DNA of 64,000 nucleotides, taken from Alphaproteobacteria bacterium. GTDB taxonomy: Bacteria > Pseudomonadota > Alphaproteobacteria > Rhodobacterales > Rhodobacteraceae. How positions within the stretch are numbered: the first letter of the stretch is position 1; each line of letters opens with the position of its first letter. This document shows, in pieces, positions 27,874-36,094 of this stretch. The stretch spans positions 39,170-103,169 of the forward strand of contig JAUIIJ010000012.1 in the NCBI GenBank assembly GCA_030431825.1, written 5' to 3'. The notes beneath the pieces are model-generated. The model saw nothing but the letters and a program-made list of their open reading frames with translations, was not told where the DNA came from and searched no databases. The position numbers and the translations under genes were made by a program.

Positions 27874-29664
27874 ATGACACGCACACTTATCTGCCTGGCT
27901 CTGAGTACCGCTCTTGTCCTGCCTGCGCTCGCACAGGAAACCGCCGACAGCGTTGCACCAGAGGGCGCGGCGAGGACTGATTTCTCCGGTGGCTCAGCCG
28001 CCGTGGAGGCGGCACTTGCGGCCAAGGAGGCGAACAAGCCGGTCGAGGCCGACAAATGGATGGTGGCCGCCGCAAATCCGCTCGCGGTCGAGGCCGGCGC
28101 GGACATCCTGCGCGCCGGTGGCAGCGCGGCGGATGCGATGGTCGCGGTGCAGACCGTTCTGGGTCTGGTCGAGCCGCAATCGTCGGGTATTGGTGGCGGG
28201 GCCTTCCTCGTCTGGTACGATGCGGCCAGCGAAACGCTGACAACGCTGGACGGACGCGAAACCGCGCCGCTTGCCGCAACGCCGAGACTGTTTCAGGACG
28301 AGAACGGCGAACCGCTCAAGTTCTTCGATGCCGTCGTGGGGGGACGCTCGGTCGGTACGCCGGGCACGCCCGCGTTGCTGGCCGAGGCACATCGCAGATG
28401 GGGCCGCACACCCTGGCCAACCCTGTTCGATGCTGCCATCGATCATGCCGAGGACGGTTTCGCCGTGTCTCCGCGCCTTGCGGACCTGATCGCCAGTGAT
28501 GCCGAGCGCCTTGGCCGTTTTCCGGCGACCGCGGCCTATTTCCTGCCCGATGGTGCGCCGCTGCAAGTAGGGCAGATCCTGCGCAACCCCGACTATGCGG
28601 CTACGCTGCGCGCCATCGCGTCCGACGGAATCGACGCGTTTTACACCGGACCTATCGCAGCCGATATCGCCGCCACCGTCGCCAATGCACCGGGTAATCC
28701 GGGCATGCTGTCGCAACTGGACCTGGCGATATACGAAGTGCGGGAACGCGCGCCGGTCTGCACAACATACCGGGCACACGACATTTGTGGCATGGGTCCG
28801 CCATCCTCGGGGGCGCTGACGGTGGGGCAGATTCTCGGAATGCTTGCCCCCTATGACATAGGCAAACTTGGTCCGCAAAGCGCCGAAAGCTGGCGGTTGA
28901 TCGGCGATGCCAGCCGCCTCGCCTTTGCCGATCGCGGCCGCTACATGGCCGATAGCGATTTTGTTCCCGTACCGGCACGGGGGCTGCTCGATCCCGGATA
29001 CCTGAAACAGCGGGCCGAGTTGTTGGGCGGAGATGATGCCCTGCCCGAAACAGCGCCCGGAACGCCGGAGTTCGATCACGCCCTGTTGCTGGCCGATGAC
29101 GAGTCGATCGAACTGCCCTCGACCTCGCATATCTCGATTGTCGATCAATATGGCAACGTGTTGTCGATGACGACCACCATCGAAAACGGCTTTGGCTCGC
29201 GCCTGATGGTGCGGGGGTTCCTGCTGAACAACGAACTCACCGATTTCTCCTTCCGCAGTCATAGCGATGGCGTCCCGATTGCCAACCGCATCGAACCCGG
29301 CAAGCGTCCGCGCTCGTCCATGGCGCCGACCATCGTGATGAAAGACGGGAAGCCCGTGCTTGCCATCGGTTCACCCGGCGGAAGCCGGATCATCGGCTAT
29401 GTCGCCAGCGGCATCATAGGCTGGCTCGATTGGGGGCTGAACATTCAGGAGGCCCTGTCGTTGCCCCATGCGATCAACCGCTTTGGGACATATGATCTCG
29501 AAGCGGGAACCGACGCCACAAAATTGCAGGAGCCCCTGGCGGCAATGGGATACGAGATCAACCTGCGGGATCTGACCTCGGGCCTGCATGCTATAGAGAT
29601 CACCGCTGACGGGTTGCTCGGAGCGGCCGATCCAAGGCGCGAGGGAATTGCCATGGGCGAATAG
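27874..29664 (+). CDS. ggt: Gamma-glutamyltransferase, periplasmic
   Basis: 596 residues from ATG 27874 (GGAGG upstream). A signal peptide spans residues 1-19 (ALVLPALAQ). It is an Ntn-hydrolase precursor that should cut itself before the threonine in LPSTSHISIVD (about 414-424); the usual TTH is TSH here, but the first Thr, the nucleophile, is kept. GNVLSMTTTIENGFGS and LLNNELTDFS are small-subunit family blocks, and GSPGGSRII gives the oxyanion loop. It hydrolyses or transfers gamma-glutamyl groups, for example from glutathione. The neighbouring genes suggest scavenging of organic nitrogen and carbon. Confidence 0.92.
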   Translation: MTRTLICLALSTALVLPALAQETADSVAPEGAARTDFSGGSAAVEAALAAKEANKPVEADKWMVAAANPLAVEAGADILRAGGSAADAMVAVQTVLGLVEPQSSGIGGGAFLVWYDAASETLTTLDGRETAPLAATPRLFQDENGEPLKFFDAVVGGRSVGTPGTPALLAEAHRRWGRTPWPTLFDAAIDHAEDGFAVSPRLADLIASDAERLGRFPATAAYFLPDGAPLQVGQILRNPDYAATLRAIASDGIDAFYTGPIAADIAATVANAPGNPGMLSQLDLAIYEVRERAPVCTTYRAHDICGMGPPSSGALTVGQILGMLAPYDIGKLGPQSAESWRLIGDASRLAFADRGRYMADSDFVPVPARGLLDPGYLKQRAELLGGDDALPETAPGTPEFDHALLLADDESIELPSTSHISIVDQYGNVLSMTTTIENGFGSRLMVRGFLLNNELTDFSFRSHSDGVPIANRIEPGKRPRSSMAPTIVMKDGKPVLAIGSPGGSRIIGYVASGIIGWLDWGLNIQEALSLPHAINRFGTYDLEAGTDATKLQEPLAAMGYEINLRDLTSGLHAIEITADGLLGAADPRREGIAMGE

Positions 29665-29726
29665 TCGGACCTTGTGGGTCACCGAAAACTGCTTCAGATA
29701 TTGGGGGAACAGCAAGAGGTGACATC

Positions 29727-31130
29727 ATGGTTCAGGCCACTGACCTGCCCCGCAACGAAGACGGAATCTCCGCCGCACTGGGCATTCTCAAGCAGCGTTT
29801 CGGCGACAGGTTCCAGACCGGCGCGTCCATCCGCGAGCAGCACGGCCACACGACGACATGGATCAGGAACCAGCCGCCCGATGGCGTCGTGTTTCCGCAC
29901 TCCACCGACGAGGTCGCGGAGATCGTCAGGATTTGCGCGGCCCACAAGGTGCCGCTTATTCCGTTCGGCGTCGGCACCTCTCTCGAAGGGCATGTGAACG
30001 CCCCGGCGGGTGGCATTTCGATGGATATGGGGCAGATGGACGAGGTCCTTGCGGTCTATCCCGAAGATCTGAACTGCGTTGTACAGCCCGGCGTCACCCG
30101 CGAACAGCTGAATGCCCATCTGCGCGATCAGGGCCTGTTCTTTCCCATCGATCCGGGTGCGAACGCGACCATCGGCGGCATGACGGCGACCCGCGCTTCG
30201 GGCACCAACGCGGTGCGCTATGGAACGATGAAGGACAATGTACTGGCGCTCGAAGCGGTCATGGCCAATGGTGATGTCATCAAGACCGCGCAGCGGGCCA
30301 AGAAATCCTCGGCCGGCTATGACCTGACCCGTCTGCTCGTCGGCTCGGAAGGTACGCTGGGCATCATCACCAAGATCACCTTGCGGCTTCAGGGCATTCC
30401 CGAGGCGATGTCCTCGGCGCGATGCTCGTTCGAAACCGTCGATGCGGCCTGCCAGGCGGTGATGGCAACAATCCAGTATGGCGTGCCGGTGGCGCGGATG
30501 GAACTTCTCGACACCGCGTCGGTCGAGGCGGTGAATGCCTATTCCAAACTCGACCTGCCGGTATCGCCGCTGCTGCTGCTCGAATTTCACGGCTCCGAAA
30601 GCGGTGTCGCCGAACAGGCGGCGATGTTTGGCGAGATTGCCCAGGACGCGGGCGGAACGGGGTTCGAATGGACCTCGAATGCCGAAGAGCGCAACCGGCT
30701 CTGGCAGGCACGGCATGACTATTACTGGGCGACACTGCAAGTGGGCCAGGGCAAGACCGGCATTGCCACGGACGTCTGCGTACCGATTTCACGTCTCGCG
30801 GAATGCGTCGCCCGCAACAACGAGATGATCGAGGAAATGGGGCTCGTCGGAATGGTCGTCGGCCATGTGGGCGACGGAAATTTCCACACCACCCTGCTGA
30901 TCGACCTGGATGATCCCGAGGAAGTCGCCCGCGCCGACCAGTTTGTCGGCAAGCTGAACGATCTTGCGATTTCGATGGACGGCACCTGTACCGGAGAACA
31001 CGGCATCGGTCAGGGCAAGCGCCCCTACCTGACACGCGAACTGGGCGACAGCACGCGCTATATGGCTGCGATCAAGGCGGCGTTCGATCCCGACAACATC
31101 CTCAATCCCGGCAAGATCCTCTCGAACTGA
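29727..31130 (+). CDS. FAD-linked oxidase, D-lactate dehydrogenase (cytochrome)/glycolate oxidase family
   Basis: 467 residues. N-terminal FAD-binding PCMH domain (about 45-225): PFGVGTSLEGHVNAPAGGIS covers the FAD pyrophosphate loop and DPGANATIGGMTATRASGTN the flavin contact. C-terminal oxidase domain ends with GHVGDGNFHT (metal-binding His) and EHGIGQGKRPYL, both typical of D-LDH/GlcD. It would oxidise a D-2-hydroxyacid such as D-lactate or glycolate and pass electrons to quinone or cytochrome c. No GlcE/GlcF partners are adjacent, which favours the single-chain D-LDH type. Confidence 0.88.
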   Translation: MVQATDLPRNEDGISAALGILKQRFGDRFQTGASIREQHGHTTTWIRNQPPDGVVFPHSTDEVAEIVRICAAHKVPLIPFGVGTSLEGHVNAPAGGISMDMGQMDEVLAVYPEDLNCVVQPGVTREQLNAHLRDQGLFFPIDPGANATIGGMTATRASGTNAVRYGTMKDNVLALEAVMANGDVIKTAQRAKKSSAGYDLTRLLVGSEGTLGIITKITLRLQGIPEAMSSARCSFETVDAACQAVMATIQYGVPVARMELLDTASVEAVNAYSKLDLPVSPLLLLEFHGSESGVAEQAAMFGEIAQDAGGTGFEWTSNAEERNRLWQARHDYYWATLQVGQGKTGIATDVCVPISRLAECVARNNEMIEEMGLVGMVVGHVGDGNFHTTLLIDLDDPEEVARADQFVGKLNDLAISMDGTCTGEHGIGQGKRPYLTRELGDSTRYMAAIKAAFDPDNILNPGKILSN

Positions 31131-31140
31131 GCGCCATGTG

Positions 31141-31175
31141 ACGGTCCGGGGCGTAATCACATGCCCCCGGACCGT
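31141..31175. terminator. Hairpin between convergent genes
   Basis: ACGGTCCGGGG (31141-31151) is perfectly complementary to CCCCGGACCGT (31165-31175), an 11-bp stem with a 13-base loop. It lies ten bases after the FAD oxidase stop and about 80 before the convergent dadA stop. Neither side has a U-tract. Confidence 0.55.
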
Positions 31176-31256
31176 ACCGAATACCGTGGCCCGGACATGA
31201 CCCGTTCAAATAGATGAGCATTCCGGTCCGGTTTTCACCTGCGCTGCTGCCGGCGG

Positions 31257-32513
31257 TCAGCCATAGCGCGCCACAGTCAGGCCATCGAAGGAGATCTCGG
31301 GCGTCTCCCCGAGCACGACATCGGCGACCGCGCGCCCCGAACCGCAGGCCATGGTCCATCCCAGTGTTCCGTGACCGGTGTTCAGATAGAGGTTGTCGAA
31401 CTGCGTCGCGCCAAGAACCGGCGTTCCGTCCGGTGTCATCGGTCTCAGCCCGGTCCAGCCTTCGGCCTGTGAAATATCGCCGCCCTTGGGAAACAGATCA
31501 CCGATGACATGTTTCACCGTGTCCGTCGCATGCGGGCCAAGCCGATTGCTGTAACCTGCGATTTCGGCCGTGCCCGCCACCCGGATACGATCGCCAAGCC
31601 GGGTAATCGCAACCTTGTGGGTTTCATCCATGATCGTGGACTGCGGCGCCATCGCGTCATCGATCACCGGCAAGGTGACAGAATATCCTTTGACCGGATA
31701 GACCGGCAGCCGGATCCCGAGCGGTTTCAGCAAGCCCGGTGCAAAACTTCCCAGGGCGCAGACATATTTATCGCCGGTGATGCGCCCGGCGAGTTCGGTA
31801 TCGACGCCCGCGATGCTGCCGTTTTCCACGGCAATGCCGCGAATTGACTGTCCATATTGAAACTGGACACCCAGTTCCGCCGCCTTTTCGGCAAGCGCAA
31901 TCGTGAACATCCGGCAGTCCCCTGTCCGGTCCGCGGTCAAACGCAAACCGCCGACAAACTTGTTGCGGACTTCGGCAAGCGCCGGCTCGGCCTCTATGCA
32001 GGCGTCGCGGCCCAGCACCTCGAAAGGGCTGTCATATTCAGCGAGAATTTCCTGATCGGCGCGCGACCCCTTCATCTGCTTGGCCGTGCGAAACAGTTGC
32101 AGCGTGCCCTGCGCGCGGCCGTCATATTCGATCCCCGTTTCGGAAATGAGGTCGGGCATGACATCGCGGCTGTAGTTGGAAATCCGAACCATCCGCGACT
32201 TGTTGATGCGATAGCTTTCATCGTTGCAGTTGCGCAGCATCTGCACGCACCATTTCCACATGGTCGGGCTGATCAGGGGCCAGATGAACAGGGGCCGGCG
32301 CTTCATGAACAGCCATTTTACGGCCTTGACCGGTATGCCCGGCGCCGCCCACGGCGATGTCATACCGTATGACAATTCGCCAGCGTTGGCATAGCTGGTC
32401 TCAAGCCCCGGGCCGGTCTGTCGGTCGAGCACGACAACCTCGGCCCCTGCCCGTGCAAGGTAATATGCGGTCGTAACACCGATCACACCCGCGCCCATCA
32501 CCACAACTTTCAT
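31257..32513 (-). CDS. dadA: D-amino acid dehydrogenase small subunit
   Basis: 418 residues of the DAO flavoprotein family. FAD dinucleotide motif VVMGAGVIGVTTAYYLARAG (residues 4-23) and a second FAD block ETSYANAGELSYG (about 39-51), typical of DadA. The C-terminal GWTGLRPMTPDGTPVLG and NLYLNTGHGTLGWTMACGSG complete the fold. It oxidatively deaminates D-amino acids (D-Ala best) and feeds electrons to the respiratory chain. No alanine racemase is adjacent. Divergent from the Fe-binding protein gene across 228 bases. Confidence 0.93.
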   Translation of the reverse strand: MKVVVMGAGVIGVTTAYYLARAGAEVVVLDRQTGPGLETSYANAGELSYGMTSPWAAPGIPVKAVKWLFMKRRPLFIWPLISPTMWKWCVQMLRNCNDESYRINKSRMVRISNYSRDVMPDLISETGIEYDGRAQGTLQLFRTAKQMKGSRADQEILAEYDSPFEVLGRDACIEAEPALAEVRNKFVGGLRLTADRTGDCRMFTIALAEKAAELGVQFQYGQSIRGIAVENGSIAGVDTELAGRITGDKYVCALGSFAPGLLKPLGIRLPVYPVKGYSVTLPVIDDAMAPQSTIMDETHKVAITRLGDRIRVAGTAEIAGYSNRLGPHATDTVKHVIGDLFPKGGDISQAEGWTGLRPMTPDGTPVLGATQFDNLYLNTGHGTLGWTMACGSGRAVADVVLGETPEISFDGLTVARYG

Positions 32514-32684
32514 GCGATCACCTCGTCTGAATTATACCGGCGATGAGAGCACAAAGCGCCGACCTTACCAAATGGAAAGCACGCATGACACACCGTCGGC
32601 CCCTTGCGAGAACTTGCCGCAGGCACCCTGAGTCCGAGCATTTCACTCGGATTTCGGTTGCATCCCCTACAGGATTCTATAATT

Positions 32685-32697
32685 GACTAAATAAGTC
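32685..32697. promoter_or_regulatory. Palindromic operator candidate upstream of the Fe(3+)-binding protein
   Basis: GACT-AAATA-AGTC is a dyad with perfect 4-base arms, preceded by TT and followed by GG, 44 bases before the ATG at 32742. An iron-responsive operator is expected here because the gene encodes ferric iron uptake. Rhodobacteraceae are known to use RirA/Irr/IscR-type regulators. Assignment to any of them is inference. Confidence 0.35.
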
Positions 32698-32741
32698 GGA
32701 AACAATCGGAATCCGACACACAACTGACAGGAATTTGCTTA

Positions 32742-33758
32742 ATGCTGAAATCTTCTACCTGCATCGCGGCCACCCTGATGGTCACGCTGGCCAGCACGGC
32801 GAGCGCCGAGGGCGAGCTGAACCTCTATTCCTCCCGCCACTATGACACCGATGAGCGTCTGTATTCGGATTTCGAAGATGCCACCGGCATTACAATCAAC
32901 CGCATCGAAGGCAAGGCCGATGAACTGATCGCCCGCATGCAGGCCGAAGGTGCCAATTCGCCTGCCGACGTCCTGTTGACGGTTGATACGTCGCGGCTCC
33001 AGCGGGCCAAGGATGCCGGCGTGCTGCAATCGGTGGACAGCGAAGTGCTCGAAGCCCGCGTTCCCGGCTATCTTCAGGACGATGACAACCAGTGGTTCGG
33101 CTTTTCACAGCGCGCGCGCATCATCTTTTACGACAAGGCCGACGTGAGCGAACCCCCGTTGACCTATGCCGACCTGGCCGATCCCAAGTACAAGGGCCTC
33201 GTCTGCATCCGCTCGTCGTCCAACCTCTATAACCAGACCCTGCTGGCTTCGGTCATCGCCCATGCGGGTGAAGAAGCGGCCAAGGCCTGGGCGCAGGGCG
33301 TGGTCGACAACATGGCACGCGAGCCGCAGGGCGGAGATACCGACCAGCTGCGCGGCATCGTGTCGGGCGAATGCGACATTTCGGTTGCAAACACCTATTA
33401 CTTTGCCCGCGCGATCCGCAAGGACGTGGACGGCCTCTCTGCCGAACGCGACATGATCGGCTGGGTATTCCCGTCACAGGACGCGGAAGGTGCCCACATG
33501 AACCTGTCCGGCGGCGGAGTCGCGGCCAACGCGCCCAACCGCGAGAATGCGATCAAGTTCCTCGAATACCTCACGAGCGATCAGGCACAGCAGTATTTCT
33601 CGGCCGGAAATGACGAATATCCGGCGGTTCCGGGTGTGGGTCTCTCGCCGTCCATCGCGGCACTTGGCTTCTTCAAGCCCGACGATATCGACCCTTCGGT
33701 TGTCGCCGAGAACATCCCGGCCGCACAGCGGATCTTTAACGAAGTAAACTGGAAATAA
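32742..33758 (+). CDS. fbpA: Fe(3+) ABC transporter substrate-binding protein
   Basis: 338 residues. A Sec signal occupies residues 1-22 (ending ASTASA). The mature N-terminus ELNLYSSRHYDTDERLY is the hallmark of FbpA/IdiA ferric-binding proteins. NTYYFAR near residue 221 supplies the tyrosine pair that coordinates iron. It captures ferric iron in the periplasm for an FbpB-type permease; such a permease sits at 36095-37765 on the other strand, but no ATPase is in the window. It is a single-gene unit: operator-like dyad before, strong terminator after. Confidence 0.93.
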   Translation: MLKSSTCIAATLMVTLASTASAEGELNLYSSRHYDTDERLYSDFEDATGITINRIEGKADELIARMQAEGANSPADVLLTVDTSRLQRAKDAGVLQSVDSEVLEARVPGYLQDDDNQWFGFSQRARIIFYDKADVSEPPLTYADLADPKYKGLVCIRSSSNLYNQTLLASVIAHAGEEAAKAWAQGVVDNMAREPQGGDTDQLRGIVSGECDISVANTYYFARAIRKDVDGLSAERDMIGWVFPSQDAEGAHMNLSGGGVAANAPNRENAIKFLEYLTSDQAQQYFSAGNDEYPAVPGVGLSPSIAALGFFKPDDIDPSVVAENIPAAQRIFNEVNWK

Positions 33759-33784
33759 GGGCAAACACCCCCTATCGAGCAGCG

Positions 33785-33820
33785 ACGGGCGCAAAGGTCG
33801 ACTTTGCGCCCGTTTTTTTC
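33785..33820 (+). terminator. Rho-independent terminator after fbpA
   Basis: ACGGGCGCAAAG pairs with CTTTGCGCCCGT through a GTCGA loop, followed by a run of T residues. It lies about 27 bases after the fbpA stop and closes a monocistronic unit. Confidence 0.9.
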
Positions 33821-34012
33821 GTGTGTTTCAATGAAACAGCCGGATAAATGGATTATTTGACTCACATCTGCCAAACTGGAGGTATGGAAGACCGGTATAA
33901 GGCGCCGCCGCCTCATGTGGCAGCTTGTGCCCGACATGCGGCCTCCATACCGACGTCAAAGTCGTGGCGGTTGCCGCCCGCAATACTCTAGAACTGATCA
34001 GGAACTTTTCAG

Positions 34013-34906
34013 ATGCCCTTTGCCTGCGTTCTGATATCAGACATCACCGGCAGCACCCAGTTGTACGAGACCGCGAGCAATCAGGTCGCGCTCGAACAGG
34101 TCAGCAAGGTGCTGGCCCGGATGCGGCAGATCATCGAGACCACCGGCGGCAAATGCGTCAAATCGCAGGGCGATGATGTGCTGAGTTTCTTTGACACCTC
34201 CGAAAGCGCCTTTCAGGCCGCCTGGGCGATGCTCAACGAAAACTGGCCAGCCGGCCTGTCGGTACACATGGGCGCCTATTTCGGCGAGTTCCTCAATCAC
34301 GAGAACGATATATACGGCAGTGCGGTCAACACCGCCGCGCGGCTCTCTTCTCTCGCCAAACCCGGCGAGATCCTGGTGGGCGACCGTGGTTATGACGACC
34401 TGTCCCCCGAGAGCAAGGACCGCATGCTGATGATCGGCGAGATCGAGTTGCGGGGCAAATCCGCAGCCACCCGTGTCTATTCCTGCTCGGTCACGGAACT
34501 GAGCGAACAAACCGTCATCTTCGGCGGCAACGGCTCAGGGCGCACGTCGGGAACGGAAATGGCCGATCTGCACCTGAACGATCAGACATGGCAGATCAGC
34601 GAGGGGGAAAGCCTGACGCTCGGGCGATCTTCGGATTGCGACATCGTGTTGAAACCGGCATGGGTGTCGCGCAAGCACGCGGCGCTGTCGATCCGCCGCG
34701 GGCAGTTGGAATTCACCGACCACAGCAGTTCCGGAAGCCTTGTGCGCATGTCCGACGGCAGCGAGGTTTCGCTGCATCGGCGCGCCACGCTGCTGAATGG
34801 CAGCGGCGCGATCTATCTGGGTCCGCGCACCCATCTGGACGACGAATGCTGTATACGCTTTACCACGCATGACCTCGCCCTTACGCAACGCAGGCAGGCG
34901 GTCTGA
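34013..34906 (+). CDS. Class III adenylate/guanylate cyclase domain fused to an FHA domain
   Basis: 297 residues. Cyclase domain at about 1-160: ISDITGST (metal Asp, residue 10), KSQGDDVLSFF (Lys and second metal Asp, about 49-59), and GSAVNTAARLSSLA (transition-state Asn/Arg, about 103-116). The essential residues seem present, so it could be active, although GDD replaces the more common GDG. FHA domain at about 195-285 has LGRSSDCDIVL and SRKHAAL, the phosphothreonine-binding loops. No membrane helix is visible, so it is cytosolic. AGGAA precedes the ATG. Partner kinase or phosphoprotein is unknown. Confidence 0.83.
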   Translation: MPFACVLISDITGSTQLYETASNQVALEQVSKVLARMRQIIETTGGKCVKSQGDDVLSFFDTSESAFQAAWAMLNENWPAGLSVHMGAYFGEFLNHENDIYGSAVNTAARLSSLAKPGEILVGDRGYDDLSPESKDRMLMIGEIELRGKSAATRVYSCSVTELSEQTVIFGGNGSGRTSGTEMADLHLNDQTWQISEGESLTLGRSSDCDIVLKPAWVSRKHAALSIRRGQLEFTDHSSSGSLVRMSDGSEVSLHRRATLLNGSGAIYLGPRTHLDDECCIRFTTHDLALTQRRQAV

Positions 34907-34987
34907 ACAGGACCCCGCGGCGAAATCCGGTTTTCCTCGCCCGTCCGCTGCGTTAGGGCTGGTGCAACAACGAGGAGAGCAACGCCA

Positions 34988-35878
34988 GTGACCGCCGCAG
35001 CAACTTCCGACAAGGTCAGAGCACCTCTCCCCCTCACGATTGTCAGCGGTTATCTCGGCGCGGGCAAGACGACGCTGATCAATCGGTTGCTGGCCGAAGA
35101 CCACGGGATGCGGCTGGCGGTCATCGTCAATGATTTCGGATCGATCAATATCGACCAGTCGCTCATCACGGCGCAGGGCGACGACATGATCGCGCTGACC
35201 AATGGCTGTGTCTGCTGCACCATCAGCGACGATCTCTTTTCCGCGCTTGGTACCGTGCTGGATCGCGCGGAGCGACCCGATCATCTCATCATCGAAGCCA
35301 GCGGCATAGCCGACCCGGCCGCCATCGCAAGCACCGCAATCGCGGAACCCGAACTTGGCTATGCCGGCATCCTCACGCTGGTGGACGCGCAGAACATCGA
35401 CAGCCTTCTGGAGGATACCTCTGTCGCGCCGCAGGTCATGCAGCAGATTACCGCAGCCGACCTCGTCCTGCTGACCAAGTCCGGCACTGCCGATGCCGCA
35501 CTTGTTGACCGGCTTGCCACCCTTGGCGCACGCGACCCCAGGGTATTGGATGACACATCGCTTGCGCCGCTGCTGTTTGACATTCCACCGCGCGAACGCG
35601 GCATGTCGCAGCACGCTCATCCGGCCTATGCCCGCTGGAAACATGACAGCGACATGGTGATCAGCCGCAGCGACATGGGCGAGAAACTGGCCAACAGGCC
35701 GAACGGGCTCTATCGGCTCAAGGGATTCGTCCTGACCGATGATGGCGGTTACGAGGTGCACGTGGTCGGGCAATACGTCAAAGCCAACCGCGCGCGGACC
35801 GACCGCACCAGATTGGTCGCGCTCGGCCCCGCCGACCGCATCAGCACGGACGACATCGAAGCCTGGTGGCGCGGGTAA
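34988..35878 (+). CDS. CobW/COG0523-family GTPase (metallochaperone type)
   Basis: 296 residues from GTG 34988 with GAGGAG upstream. G3E GTPase: Walker A GYLGAGKTTL (about 20-29), metal-binding CxCC in NGCVCCTISDDL (about 74-85), the Walker B/switch area EASGIADPA, and a specificity motif LLTKSG. The C-terminal CobW_C domain (about 225-295) is short. COG0523 proteins deliver Zn, Co or other metals, or help metal homeostasis; specificity is not readable. It is flanked by ferric iron uptake genes, so an iron or metal link is a fair inference. A 216-bp gap follows with no recognisable gene. Confidence 0.9.
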   Translation: MTAAATSDKVRAPLPLTIVSGYLGAGKTTLINRLLAEDHGMRLAVIVNDFGSINIDQSLITAQGDDMIALTNGCVCCTISDDLFSALGTVLDRAERPDHLIIEASGIADPAAIASTAIAEPELGYAGILTLVDAQNIDSLLEDTSVAPQVMQQITAADLVLLTKSGTADAALVDRLATLGARDPRVLDDTSLAPLLFDIPPRERGMSQHAHPAYARWKHDSDMVISRSDMGEKLANRPNGLYRLKGFVLTDDGGYEVHVVGQYVKANRARTDRTRLVALGPADRISTDDIEAWWRG

Positions 35879-36094
35879 GAAGGGCGCGCTGCGCTTGCCA
35901 AGGAAAATACCCGGCAGGGCGTTCTCAATTGCGATGTCGAAGGCGGCGCCGGCCTGTTCCTCGGGTCCAAAAAGGACATGGCCTGTGTCTTCGCCAGAGA
36001 TCACGGACTGTCTGGAATTGCACCTGTCGCGTCCCGGCGAACCGCGTGACGATCAGTCAGCGCGTTTCCTGATACGGGCTTGTCGTGTGGCGGG

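Noticed and set aside
31141..31175. Classical rho-independent terminator
   Set aside because: The hairpin is perfect but neither side has a run of T. It is listed only as a convergent-gene hairpin with lower confidence.
35879..36094. Possible small gene or gene remnant between the COG0523 GTPase and fbpB
   Set aside because: Open frames exist on both strands, but none has a ribosome binding site, a full-length product or a recognisable family.
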